DNA of 14,653 bases from an uncultured beta proteobacterium (GTDB lineage: Bacteria > Pseudomonadota > Gammaproteobacteria > Burkholderiales > Rhodocyclaceae): NCBI GenBank assembly GCA_903932755.1, contig CAIZHL010000562.1, positions 1 to 14,653 on the forward strand, read 5' to 3'. The notes under the pieces are model-generated. The model saw only the letters and a program-made list of their open reading frames with translations, was not told the DNA's origin and made no database searches. Positions 6,182-12,987 of this stretch are shown one piece after another. Both the position numbers and the translations under genes were made by a program. Position 1 is the stretch's first letter. Each line of letters begins with the position of its first letter.

Positions 6182-7180
6182 ATGCACGCCACCCTGCACC
6201 TGCTGACCCGCAGCGACTTTCCCGCGCTGACGCGCCGCGCCGTGGAAACCCTGCAGCTCAATCTCGGCTACCGCTGCAACCAGAGCTGCCTGCACTGCCA
6301 CGTCAATGCCGGGCCCAAGCGCACTGAAGAAATGACGGCCGAGACCATCGATGCCGTGCTCGATTTCATCGCCGCGAGTCCCGGCATCACCACCATCGAC
6401 CTTACCGGCGGCGCACCCGAACTCAACCCGCAGTTTCGCCGCCTGGTGGTGGCGGCGCGCGCCCGCGGCCTGCGCGTGATCGACCGCTGCAACCTGACCA
6501 TCCTCGAAGAACCCGGCTTCGAAGACATGGCGGAGTTCCTCGCCGGCCACCGCGTCGAGATCGTCGCCTCGCTGCCCTGCTACCTGGAGGAAAACGTCGA
6601 CGGGCAGCGCGGCAAGGGCGTGTTCGCCGCCAGCCTGGCCGGGCTGCGCAAGCTCAACGCGCTGGGCTATGGCGGAGAAGGCAGCGGCCTCGTCCTCAAC
6701 CTGGTCTACAACCCGCAGGGGCCCAGCCTGCCCCCGCCTCAGGTGCCGCTGCAGGCGGCCTACAAGCAGCACCTCGGTGAAAAGTACGGCGTCGTCTTCA
6801 ACGAATTGTTCACCCTGGCCAACATGCCGATCCAGCGCTTCGGCAGCACGCTGATTTCCAAAGGCCAGTTCAACGCCTACATGAACACCCTGCGTGCCGC
6901 CCATCGCGACGACAACCTGGCGCAAGTTATGTGCCGCAGCCTGCTCAGCGTGGACTGGCAGGGCTGGCTCTACGACTGCGACTTCAACCAGCAACTCGGC
7001 CTGGCGATCACGGAGCCTTCCGGCGCCCGCCTGCATATCAGCCGGGCCGCTGCCGCCGCGCTGGAAGACCGGGCGATCCGGGTCGCCGACCACTGCTACG
7101 GCTGCACCGCCGGCCAGGGGTCGAGCTGCGGCGGCGCGCTCGGCAACGAAACCGCCGCCGCGCCGAGCTGCGGCGCCTGA
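6182..7180 (+). CDS. arsS: ArsS-like radical SAM protein (DUF3641 family)
   Basis: A 332-residue radical SAM enzyme. The 4Fe-4S motif CxxxCxxC is at C32, C36 and C39 within GYRCNQSCLHCHVNAGPKR, and the SAM-binding DLTGGAPELNP follows at 73-83. The C-terminus has the DUF3641 signature: MCRSLLSVDWQGWLYDCDFN, then HCYGCTAGQGSSCGG with C305, C308 and C316, probable ligands of auxiliary clusters. ArsS is known for adding the deoxyadenosyl group to dimethylarsinous acid in arsenosugar synthesis, and some members are selenoproteins; here the equivalent residue is an ordinary Cys. No arsM or other ars gene is present, so the substrate may differ. Start: GGAGA at 6171-6175 is 6 bases from the ATG at 6182 and 3 from the ATG at 6179; the more upstream ATG at 6137 lies inside the promoter and is rejected. 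The 3' neighbour follows after 14 bases. Confidence 0.85.
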   Translation: MHATLHLLTRSDFPALTRRAVETLQLNLGYRCNQSCLHCHVNAGPKRTEEMTAETIDAVLDFIAASPGITTIDLTGGAPELNPQFRRLVVAARARGLRVIDRCNLTILEEPGFEDMAEFLAGHRVEIVASLPCYLEENVDGQRGKGVFAASLAGLRKLNALGYGGEGSGLVLNLVYNPQGPSLPPPQVPLQAAYKQHLGEKYGVVFNELFTLANMPIQRFGSTLISKGQFNAYMNTLRAAHRDDNLAQVMCRSLLSVDWQGWLYDCDFNQQLGLAITEPSGARLHISRAAAAALEDRAIRVADHCYGCTAGQGSSCGGALGNETAAAPSCGA

Positions 7181-7194
7181 CCGGAGACCGAGCC

Positions 7195-7881
7195 ATGAGC
7201 ACGCTACAACTGCACGACATAGAAGCCTGCGTCTTCGACGCCTACGGCACCCTGTTCGACTTCAACACGGCCGCGGCCGGCGCGCGCGACGAACTGGGCG
7301 ACGACTGGCAGCGCCTGTCCGACCTGTGGCGCCTGAAGCAGCTGCAATACACCTGGCTGCGCGGCCTGGCGCAGCATCACGCCGACTTCCGCCAGGTCAC
7401 CGGCGATGCGCTGGACTTTGCCCTCGCCACGCTGAAGATCGAGCGCCCCGGCCTGCGCGACAGGCTGATGGACCTTTACCTGCGACTCGGCACCTACCCC
7501 GAGGTGCCGGCCATGCTGCGCGAACTCAAAGGCCGCGGCATGAAACTCGCCATCCTGTCCAACGGCACGCCGCCCATGCTCGCGGCGGTGGTCGGGAACT
7601 CGGGGCTGGGCGGCGTCTTCGACGCCGTGCTGTCGGTGGAGGAGGTCGGCGTATTCAAGCCGCATCCGTCGGTCTACCGCCTGGCGGCGGAGCGACTGAA
7701 GATCGCGCCGGCGCGCATCTGCTTCCTCTCGTCCAACGGCTGGGACGCCTTTTCGGCCAAGGCCTTCGGCTTTCAGGTGATCTGGTGCAACCGCTTCGGC
7801 CAGGCCGCCGAACGCATTCCGGCCACGCCCGACGGCGAGATCACCGACCTGTCGGCGCTGCCGACAATAGTCAGTCAGTAG
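7195..7881 (+). CDS. L-2-haloacid dehalogenase (HAD superfamily, type II)
   Basis: The 228-residue protein hydrolyses L-2-haloalkanoic acids to D-2-hydroxy acids via an aspartyl ester, if the family function holds. All nine residues described for the Pseudomonas sp. YL enzyme have counterparts at constant offsets: D15, T19 and R46 (+5), then S122, K155, Y161, S179, N181 and D184 (+4). Visible motifs are VFDAYGTLFD, LSNGTP, KPHPSVY and SSNGWDA. It has no signal peptide and is of usual length. A GGAG ribosome binding site (7182-7185) precedes the ATG, 14 bases after the arsS-like gene, so the two form one transcription unit. Typical type II dehalogenases also include members with non-halogenated substrates, so a wider phosphatase-like or repair role is possible. 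Confidence 0.88.
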   Translation: MSTLQLHDIEACVFDAYGTLFDFNTAAAGARDELGDDWQRLSDLWRLKQLQYTWLRGLAQHHADFRQVTGDALDFALATLKIERPGLRDRLMDLYLRLGTYPEVPAMLRELKGRGMKLAILSNGTPPMLAAVVGNSGLGGVFDAVLSVEEVGVFKPHPSVYRLAAERLKIAPARICFLSSNGWDAFSAKAFGFQVIWCNRFGQAAERIPATPDGEITDLSALPTIVSQ

Positions 7882-7887
7882 GCTCTT

Positions 7888-7901
7888 GGCGGCCCGCCGC
7901 C
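7888..7901. terminator. GC hairpin between convergent genes
   Basis: GGCGG and CCGCC pair across a short CCCG loop in the 30-base gap between the dehalogenase and the minus-strand CWC gene. It could serve both directions, but there is no T-tract. Confidence 0.25.
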
Positions 7902-7911
7902 GGAAACGGGA

Positions 7912-8133
7912 TCAGGCACCCCGTGCCGCCGCCTCTGCAGCCAGCCTGAGGCGCAGGCAGTCGGGGCACAAGCAACTTGCGGACGTCAAATCCGATTCCG
8001 CCGGAAGCTGCGACAAGGCAGGCAGGCTCGCGCACCAGCACTCGGTGTCGCCGGCTACCATGCCGCAGCGAAACTGCGCGCCGCACTGCGGACAGACGTT
8101 GGCCGCAGCCGTTGCCGCCGGCAGCGCGCTCAT
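7912..8133 (-). CDS. cysteine-rich CWC family protein
   Basis: A 73-residue protein with the cysteine pattern of the CWC family: VCPQCGAQFRCGMVAGDTECWCASLP followed by CLCPDCL. Seen in pieces, this is CPxCGxxFxCG, CWC and CxCPxC, which predicts one or two bound zinc ions. The ATG at 8133 overlaps the TGA of the anti-sigma gene (ATGA), so it is the third, coupled gene of the sigma operon; the longer frame starting at 8214 would run through the anti-sigma gene. Function of the family is not established. Its place here suggests a redox or zinc sensing helper for the sigma/anti-sigma pair. Confidence 0.8.
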   Translation of the reverse strand: MSALPAATAAANVCPQCGAQFRCGMVAGDTECWCASLPALSQLPAESDLTSASCLCPDCLRLRLAAEAAARGA

Positions 8134-8312
8134 GGCGTATCGCCGCCACCGAAGCGGCGGCAGGCCGCGCGCAGGATTCCCATCTGGCGGCGGTAGTTGT
8201 TGCAGCCGGCACAAATCAGCACATGCAGGCGCAGGCCAAGCCGCTCGCGCAGGGTCAGCGGACGATCCTGCTCCTGCGACATCAGTTCGGTCGCCTTTTG
8301 GCAGCTCAGCAT
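8130..8312 (-). CDS. short ZAS-type zinc-binding anti-sigma factor
   Basis: A 60-residue soluble protein starting one base after the sigma gene stop. It has the ZAS pattern H30-x3-C34-x2-C37 (LHVLICAGC) plus an upstream Cys4, the usual four zinc ligands, and the helical segment ATELMSQEQDRPLTLRERL typical of zf-HC2 anti-sigma proteins. ZAS proteins hold an ECF sigma factor inactive and often release it when the cysteines are oxidised. There is no transmembrane helix and no C-terminal sensor domain, so it would sense conditions in the cytoplasm through the zinc site itself. The ATG at 8312 is preferred over the one at 8348, which would lie inside the sigma gene. The meningococcal sigma-E/MseR pair, which controls msrAB, is a fair parallel from established work. 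Confidence 0.83.
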   Translation of the reverse strand: MLSCQKATELMSQEQDRPLTLRERLGLRLHVLICAGCNNYRRQMGILRAACRRFGGGDTP

Positions 8313-8313
8313 T

Positions 8314-8892
8314 TCACGCTCCCTCTCCGGCAAACCAGTTCGTTTCAAGACAGGTGCGCAGGCCCAGTCGCGCGCGGTGCAGCACCACCCAGCAATTGGA
8401 CGTACTGATGCCGGCTTCCTTACAGATTTCGTCGGTCTCGAAGCCGAGGAATTCGCGCATCATGAATACCCGTGCGGTCTTCGCCGGCAGGTGGTCGAGG
8501 CAGGCTTCAAAAACTTTCCAGAACTGCTGTTGCTCGAAGGAAGCCTCGGGGTCGGCCCAGCGGCCCGGCCTGGCCGAATCCTGCCAGTGCCCGCGCCGGT
8601 CGAACAGGGAATCGTTTAGCAGATCGTCGCCGGTTTCGTCAGCGGCCAGCGAACTTGCGGAAACCTCCCGGCTCTGGCTGCGGATGGTATCGATGATCTT
8701 GTTGCGCAGAATGGAAATCAGCCAGGTCTTGTAGGATGAACGGCTTTCGAAGCGATGGCTGCCGGTCAGCGCCGCCAGCAGGGTTTCCTGCACAGCGTCT
8801 TCGGCCGCCCCCGCGTCGCGCAACTGCAGGCGGGCAAAGCGCAACAGGTCCGGGCGCAGTGCATTCAACTCGCGTTGGCGATCCAGGTCCAT
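8314..8892 (-). CDS. ECF-type RNA polymerase sigma factor
   Basis: A 192-residue sigma factor of the extracytoplasmic-function class. Region 2 is seen in LRPDLLRFARLQLRD, AAEDAVQETLLAAL and SYKTWLISILRNKIIDTIR; region 4 in HLPAKTARVFMMREFLGF, ETDEICKEAGISTSNCWV and VLHRARLGLR. Regions 1 and 3 are absent, as expected. The start is uncertain: ATG at 8892 begins just before the conserved part (MDLDRQRELNALRP), ATG at 8931 would add 13 residues, and neither has a clear ribosome binding site. The gene heads a minus-strand operon with the ZAS anti-sigma and CWC genes, and is divergent from msrB-msrA. I see no copy of the TGTAAGC-N15-CGAC motif oriented towards the sigma gene, so autoregulation is not evident. 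Confidence 0.9.
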   Translation of the reverse strand: MDLDRQRELNALRPDLLRFARLQLRDAGAAEDAVQETLLAALTGSHRFESRSSYKTWLISILRNKIIDTIRSQSREVSASSLAADETGDDLLNDSLFDRRGHWQDSARPGRWADPEASFEQQQFWKVFEACLDHLPAKTARVFMMREFLGFETDEICKEAGISTSNCWVVLHRARLGLRTCLETNWFAGEGA

Positions 8893-8961
8893 GACTTGTT
8901 TCTGGGGGAAGGGCCGGCTATTTTGACCCATCAGCGGGAACTTCGACAAATCAATTGAATC

Positions 8962-8987
8962 TGTAAGCTATGGCGCAGTTGTGCGAC
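8962..8987 (+). promoter_or_regulatory. candidate ECF-sigma promoter for msrB-msrA
   Basis: TGTAAGC at 8962-8968, a 15-base spacer, and CGAC at 8984-8987, the same arrangement as upstream of the arsS-like gene. The start would be near 8993, giving a leader of about 64 bases that contains a stem-loop. It lies in the divergent gap between the sigma gene and msrB. Confidence 0.62.
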
Positions 8988-9012
8988 GAAGCAGCAGGGA
9001 TTCAAACAAGCC

Positions 9013-9036
9013 GGTCAGCCGCCAAACGGGCTGACC
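9013..9036 (+). promoter_or_regulatory. stem-loop in the msrB leader
   Basis: GGTCAGCC (9013-9020) and GGCTGACC (9029-9036) form a perfect 8-base stem with an 8-base loop, ending about 10 bases before the GGAG ribosome binding site. No U-run follows, so it is more likely an mRNA stabiliser, a translation modulator or a DNA operator than a terminator. Confidence 0.4.
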
Positions 9037-9056
9037 ACTGACAACCGGAGAAAAAA

Positions 9057-9572
9057 ATGAACCGTCGCAACTGGATTGCAAGCCTTTCTGGGTTGTTCGC
9101 CGCCTCCGTGCCGATTTTCGGCATGGGCACCATGGCCAGTGCGGGCGCCGCAGAGAAGTTTCCGCTGGCGAAGTCGAAGGACGAATGGAAGAAGCTGCTG
9201 GCGCCGGATGCCTACCGCGTGCTGTTCGAGGAAGGCACGGAGCCGGCCGGCAGCAGCGCCCTGAATGCAGAAAAGCGCCCCGGCACCTTCGTCTGCGCCG
9301 CGTGCAACCTGCCGCTGTTCGATGCCGCGCACAAATACGAAAGCGGCACCGGCTGGCCCAGCTTCTGGCAGGGCTTGCCCGGCGCGCTGGGGACCTCGAC
9401 CGATTTCAAGCTGATCTACCCGCGCACCGAATACCACTGTGCGCGCTGCGGCGGACACCAGGGCCATGTCTTCAACGACGGACCTAAGCCCACAGGCAAA
9501 CGCTATTGCAACAACGGGGTGGCGCTGAAGTTCGTGGCGAAGGCTGAAACCTTGCCGGCGTTGCGGACATGA
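9057..9572 (+). CDS. msrB: peptide-methionine (R)-S-oxide reductase MsrB, exported
   Basis: The 171-residue enzyme reduces methionine-R-sulfoxide in proteins. The MsrB fold is clear: zinc ligands C80/C83 (CAAC) and C128/C131 (CARCGGHQGHVF), the segment ESGTGWPSFW, and the catalytic Cys151 in KRYCNNGVALKF. The first 32 residues are an export signal with Arg-Arg near the start (NRRNWIAS), a hydrophobic core and ASAGAAE before the mature part. The twin arginine suggests Tat but the motif is not ideal, so Sec is possible. GGAG at 9047-9050 is the ribosome binding site. The stop overlaps the msrA start (ATGA). Cytoplasmic MsrB lacks such a signal, so this is the periplasmic repair type, fitting envelope oxidative or chlorine stress. 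Confidence 0.95.
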   Translation: MNRRNWIASLSGLFAASVPIFGMGTMASAGAAEKFPLAKSKDEWKKLLAPDAYRVLFEEGTEPAGSSALNAEKRPGTFVCAACNLPLFDAAHKYESGTGWPSFWQGLPGALGTSTDFKLIYPRTEYHCARCGGHQGHVFNDGPKPTGKRYCNNGVALKFVAKAETLPALRT

Positions 9573-10186
9573 GCCCGCTCCTGAAGGCAATTCTCGCCGT
9601 GACCGCGGTCTTCGCGACGGCCGCCCGTGCCGCAGCGCCCGCGGCCCCGGCTCCGGTGCCGGCGGGAGCCGCCACCGCGATTTTCGCCGGCGGCTGCTTC
9701 TGGTGCATCGAGAAGGATTTCGAAAAGCTGCCCGGCGTGTTCGAAGTGGAGTCGGGCTATACCTCCGGCAAGCGGGCCAACCCCAGCTACGAAGAGGTCA
9801 GTGCGGGCAGCACCGGCCACACCGAAGCGGTACGGGTCATCTACGACCCGAAAAAAGTCAGTTACCCGCAGCTGGTCGACTACTTCTGGCGGCATATCGA
9901 CCCGACGGTCAAGGACCGGCAGTTTTGCGACGTCGGCAGCCAGTATCGCAGCGGCATCTACTGGCAGAACGAGGAAGAACGCAAAGTCGCCGAGGGCAGC
10001 CGCGATGCGCTGATCAAGAGCGGCAAGTTCAAGACCATCCACACCGAACTGGTGCCGGCAACCACCTTCTGGCTGGCCGAGGCCTACCACCAGGACTATT
10101 ACAAGAAGAACCCGATCCGCTACAACTACTACCGCACGGGATGCGGCAGGGACGCACGGGTGGAAGAAATCTGGCGCGGCAAGTAA
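9569..10186 (+). CDS. msrA: peptide-methionine (S)-S-oxide reductase MsrA, exported
   Basis: The 205-residue enzyme reduces methionine-S-sulfoxide. The active-site block is AGGCFWCIEKDF with catalytic Cys43, followed by EVESGYTSG, STGHTEAVRV, YWQNEEE and the C-terminal YHQDYYKKNP. Cys46, Cys120 and Cys192 are present; Cys192 near the C-terminus (RTGCGRD) is a candidate resolving Cys. The first 24 or so residues are a Sec-like signal (KAILAVTAVFATAARAA), followed by an Ala/Pro linker. It is translationally coupled to msrB, so both stereoisomers of oxidised methionine would be repaired together in the periplasm. No MsrP/MsrQ or thioredoxin-type electron donor is encoded nearby. Confidence 0.96.
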   Translation: MSPLLKAILAVTAVFATAARAAAPAAPAPVPAGAATAIFAGGCFWCIEKDFEKLPGVFEVESGYTSGKRANPSYEEVSAGSTGHTEAVRVIYDPKKVSYPQLVDYFWRHIDPTVKDRQFCDVGSQYRSGIYWQNEEERKVAEGSRDALIKSGKFKTIHTELVPATTFWLAEAYHQDYYKKNPIRYNYYRTGCGRDARVEEIWRGK

Positions 10187-10255
10187 GCCGGCAGTCCTGA
10201 TCCGGCCGGTTCCGCGGCAAAGCAGCGACGCAGAATATTCGGGCTCCATCGGAAG

Positions 10256-10281
10256 GGTCCCCGGGAAAACTTCCGGGGACC
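10256..10281 (+). terminator. strong hairpin downstream of msrA
   Basis: GGTCCCCGG (10256-10264) and CCGGGGACC (10273-10281) make a perfect 9-base stem. The flanking loop bases G-U and A-T can extend it to leave a 4-base AAAC loop. It lies about 70 bases after msrA and has no T-run after it, so termination would have to be Rho-assisted or it may be an mRNA-end stabiliser. Outside this and the -10-like element at 10304, the gap 10187-10393 holds nothing else I recognise. Confidence 0.4.
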
Positions 10282-10303
10282 TATCCCCGCCGAATTCTGA
10301 GGT

Positions 10304-10309
10304 TAAAAT
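10304..10309 (+). promoter_or_regulatory. possible -10 element for the MBL/cNMP-domain gene
   Basis: TAAAAT within GGTTAAAATCGGCGC is AT-rich in GC-rich surroundings and lies about 85 bases before the ATG at 10394. No good -35 hexamer is found at normal spacing, so an activator may be needed. It sits inside an inverted repeat, GAGGTT (10299-10304) and AACCTC (10316-10321). Confidence 0.3.
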
Positions 10310-10393
10310 CGGCGCAACCTCCGGCGGCTCGAAAGTACACGCATCAGTAATGCCGGCCGACAATTCGCCCCCGCACCCGATCGGACCACCTTG

Positions 10394-12637
10394 ATGTCGA
10401 TACGCAAACTCATCGTCGCCAACGGAATTTCCTATGTCGAGATTCCCGCCGCCGGCCTTTACCTGCTTTGCGGAGCGCCGGCCGACAGCGTCAAGCACCT
10501 GCTGCGGCGCGGGATCATCCAGACCACCGAACAGAACGGCATCGCCTTCGAGAACGGACCGAATGCGATCCTGCTCTCGGATACGATGGTGCAGAACGGG
10601 CACTTGTGCAACCTGGCCGAGTTTCCCATCCTGCAGATGCTCTACCGCCAGGGCATGCTGATCCCCAACCATCCGAACAACACCGGCAGGAAGCCGAAAC
10701 TGATCGGCACCCCGGAACAGCTTGCGGCGCAACTGCGCTACATCCATCGCGGCAACTACGGCCTGATTTCGGCCGAGGAAATGGTCAAGGCCGGCATCGA
10801 CGAGCGGGAAGCCGAAGAGCTCATGCGCATCAAGCTGAAGTTCGCCTTCGGCCAGATTTCGCGGCCCGACACCTTCGTCGACTGCCTGCCCCTGGTCACC
10901 GGCCCGCTCGACATCGGCGACGGCGTCAGCATCGAACGCGTGGCGAACAATGTGTTCGAGATCCGCTACGGCGAAGAAAGCGTGGAGATCGACCTCAATC
11001 TGCGCATGCACGAAACCTACCCCTGCCCCTATCCGCTGAGCCACGTCGACATCGACCGGCATTACTTCGCCGTGGTGCACGCCGGCGACGGCGACGGCTG
11101 GGACTACAACCGTCCGGCAATGGGCAGCGTCCTGATCCATCAGGGCCGGGTCTACCTGATCGACGCCGGGCCGAACATCCACTACAGCCTCGATGCCCTC
11201 GGCATCGGCAAGAAGGAAGTGGCGGGCGTCTTCCACACGCACTGCCACGACGACCATTTCGCCGGCCTGACCACGCTGCTGCAATGCGACCAGCCGCTGC
11301 AGTATTTCGCCACGCCGCTGGTGCGCGCTTCGGTGACGCGGAAGTTCTGCGCCCTGCTGTCGATACCGGAATGCGAGTTTTCCAAGTACTTCGACATCCA
11401 CGACCTCGAAGAGGGAAAGTGGAACGACATCATGGGGCTGGAAGTGCGCCCGGTCATTTCGCCGCACCCCGTCGAAACCACGATTTTCAGTTTCCGCGTG
11501 CTGTGGGAGGGCGGCTACCGCACCTATACCCACCTCGCCGACATCGCATCGTTCGCCGTGCTCGACGCCATGACCCATGCCGACGACCTGGCGCTAGGCT
11601 TGAGCCCGCAGCGCGCAAAGGCGATCAAGGAGGAATACCTCGAGCCCGTCGACCTGAAGAAGATCGACATCGGCGGCGGCATGATCCACGGCAACGCCGC
11701 CGACTTCGTCGGCGACACCTCGAAGCGCCTGCTGCTGGCCCATACCGCACGCGAACTGACCGACGCCGAGCGGCGCATCGGCTCGGGCGCTCCCTTCGGC
11801 ACCCTCGACGTGATGATTCCGGGCGAGCAGAATTTCCTGCTGCGCGACGCCAGCGAGTTCCTCAAGAGCTACTTCCCCACGGTCCCGGTGGAGCGGCTGC
11901 ACATGCTGCTGAACAACCGCATCGTCACCTTCAACCCGGAAACCATCATCACGCCGGCCGGGAAGATTCCTGCCGAAATCTACCTGCTGCTTGCCGGCAA
12001 GGTGGAAATGCTGACGCAGGATCCCAGCAATTCCCATTTCCTCTTCAGCGGCTCGCTGCTCGCCGAACCGGCCGCGATCTACGACCAGCCCAGCGACGAG
12101 ACCTACCGCTCGGTGGGCTTCGTCAAGGCCCTGCGCCTGCCGTCCGACCTGTATCGCAACTTCATCAAGCGTTTCTATTCGAGCACCGACCTGCTCGCCG
12201 TGCGCAAGATCGAGGAACGCCTGCGGCGCACCTTCCTCTTCAGCGACGCCGTGACCAATCCCATCCTGTTTTCGCTGGCCAAGAACTGCCGGATCACCGA
12301 ACTGGCCGCGGGCGAGACTTTCCCCGGCGATCCGGAACAGCTCCACCTGATCGGCAAGGGGCGGGTTTCCATGGGCGACAAAGAAGGCGCACCGGTGCTC
12401 GGCAAAGGCGAATTCTGGGGCTCCGATGTCCTCTTCCAGGCCATGACGCCAAACGCGAAGGAACAGCCACAGGCTGTGGTCGTCCCGCCGTCCGTGATCG
12501 CCCTCGACGCTTGCGAAATCTACTCGGTGCCCCTGCGGCTGGTTTCGCGGATTCCGGTGGTGCGCTGGAAGCTGTTCGAGGCCTTCCGCAACGCCCATCC
12601 CTACGCCGCCCCTCGCTATCGAGGCACCGCGCGCTAG
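10394..12637 (+). CDS. metallo-beta-lactamase-fold protein with tandem cNMP-binding-like domains; probable cyclic nucleotide phosphodiesterase
   Basis: The 747-residue protein has no signal peptide. An N-terminal region of about 190 residues, which I cannot assign, is followed by a metallo-beta-lactamase domain. Metal ligands H283, H285, D287 and H288 are in FHTHCHDDHFAGL, preceded by VYLIDAGPN. Later candidate ligands are in SPHPVE, YTHLADIASF and LLLAHT. From about 507 to 595 a cyclic-nucleotide-binding-like beta roll is seen (PAEIYLLLAGKVEML), and a second, degenerate one from about 629 to 722 (LHLIGKGRVSMGD, GEFWGSDVLF). NCBI uses a family name of the type cAMP/cGMP-dependent 3',5'-cyclic-AMP/GMP phosphodiesterase for proteins with this layout, as far as I remember; the match is not checked. 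Start: a TTG just before the ATG gives only one more residue; no clear ribosome binding site is seen. It stands alone on the plus strand. Confidence 0.72.
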   Translation: MSIRKLIVANGISYVEIPAAGLYLLCGAPADSVKHLLRRGIIQTTEQNGIAFENGPNAILLSDTMVQNGHLCNLAEFPILQMLYRQGMLIPNHPNNTGRKPKLIGTPEQLAAQLRYIHRGNYGLISAEEMVKAGIDEREAEELMRIKLKFAFGQISRPDTFVDCLPLVTGPLDIGDGVSIERVANNVFEIRYGEESVEIDLNLRMHETYPCPYPLSHVDIDRHYFAVVHAGDGDGWDYNRPAMGSVLIHQGRVYLIDAGPNIHYSLDALGIGKKEVAGVFHTHCHDDHFAGLTTLLQCDQPLQYFATPLVRASVTRKFCALLSIPECEFSKYFDIHDLEEGKWNDIMGLEVRPVISPHPVETTIFSFRVLWEGGYRTYTHLADIASFAVLDAMTHADDLALGLSPQRAKAIKEEYLEPVDLKKIDIGGGMIHGNAADFVGDTSKRLLLAHTARELTDAERRIGSGAPFGTLDVMIPGEQNFLLRDASEFLKSYFPTVPVERLHMLLNNRIVTFNPETIITPAGKIPAEIYLLLAGKVEMLTQDPSNSHFLFSGSLLAEPAAIYDQPSDETYRSVGFVKALRLPSDLYRNFIKRFYSSTDLLAVRKIEERLRRTFLFSDAVTNPILFSLAKNCRITELAAGETFPGDPEQLHLIGKGRVSMGDKEGAPVLGKGEFWGSDVLFQAMTPNAKEQPQAVVVPPSVIALDACEIYSVPLRLVSRIPVVRWKLFEAFRNAHPYAAPRYRGTAR

Positions 12638-12676
12638 CGCCGCGTCACGGCGGCGGCGTTCCGCCAGCGCCGACTT

Positions 12677-12711
12677 TTTCCGGCAGTGCCGCGCAGGCAG
12701 CGCGCCGGAAA
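12677..12711. terminator. inverted repeat between convergent genes
   Basis: TTTCCGGC (12677-12684) and GCCGGAAA (12704-12711) are perfect 8-base arms around 19 bases that can fold further (TGCC with GGCA). It sits in the 80-base gap between the phosphodiesterase-like gene and the minus-strand acyl-CoA-binding gene. It could act for both strands, although neither side has a proper T-tract after the stem. Confidence 0.35.
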
Positions 12712-12717
12712 TTCGCT

Positions 12718-12975
12718 TCAGCCTTTCAGGGAATCGACCAGGTCGATGTAGCGCTTCATCGCCTCGTCGCCGGCGGTGCCCTTGACGGCGGCCCAGGCAT
12801 CGTACTTGGCGCGGCCCACCATGTCGGTAAAGCCCGGGCGCTTGCCCTCGACATCGCCGTCCGCGGCCTGTTTGTAAAGTGCATAGAGCTGCAACAGCAC
12901 ATCGTTGGAGGGCCGCTCCGGCAGCTTCTTGGAATCGGCAACAGCTGCTTCGAATTTTTTCTTCAGGTCGCTCAT
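12718..12975 (-). CDS. acyl-CoA-binding protein
   Basis: An 85-residue four-helix protein that binds medium- to long-chain acyl-CoA in the cytoplasm and delivers it to enzymes. All five ligand residues described for bovine ACBP have counterparts at a constant offset of three: Y31, Y34 and K35 in LYALYKQA, K57 in AKYDAW, and Y76 in KRYIDLV. The GFTDMVGRAKYDAW block is the family signature. Length is that of a stand-alone ACBP. The gene is divergent from the WS/DGAT gene with 81 bases between the starts, so the two probably share control and the protein may supply acyl-CoA for storage lipid synthesis. Confidence 0.93.
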   Translation of the reverse strand: MSDLKKKFEAAVADSKKLPERPSNDVLLQLYALYKQAADGDVEGKRPGFTDMVGRAKYDAWAAVKGTAGDEAMKRYIDLVDSLKG

Positions 12976-12987
12976 ATCGTCTTTCGT

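Noticed and set aside
7090..7180. Possible selenocysteine in the ArsS-like protein.
   Set aside because: Some family members use UGA here, but this gene has a normal Cys codon (C316) and the frame reads through to a single stop with no sign of a recoded codon.
9503..11578. A 691-codon minus-strand open frame.
   Set aside because: It lies antisense to msrB, msrA and the N-terminal half of the MBL-fold gene. It has no family motif and reads as low-complexity Val/Ala/Gly/His-rich sequence, a usual shadow in GC-rich DNA.
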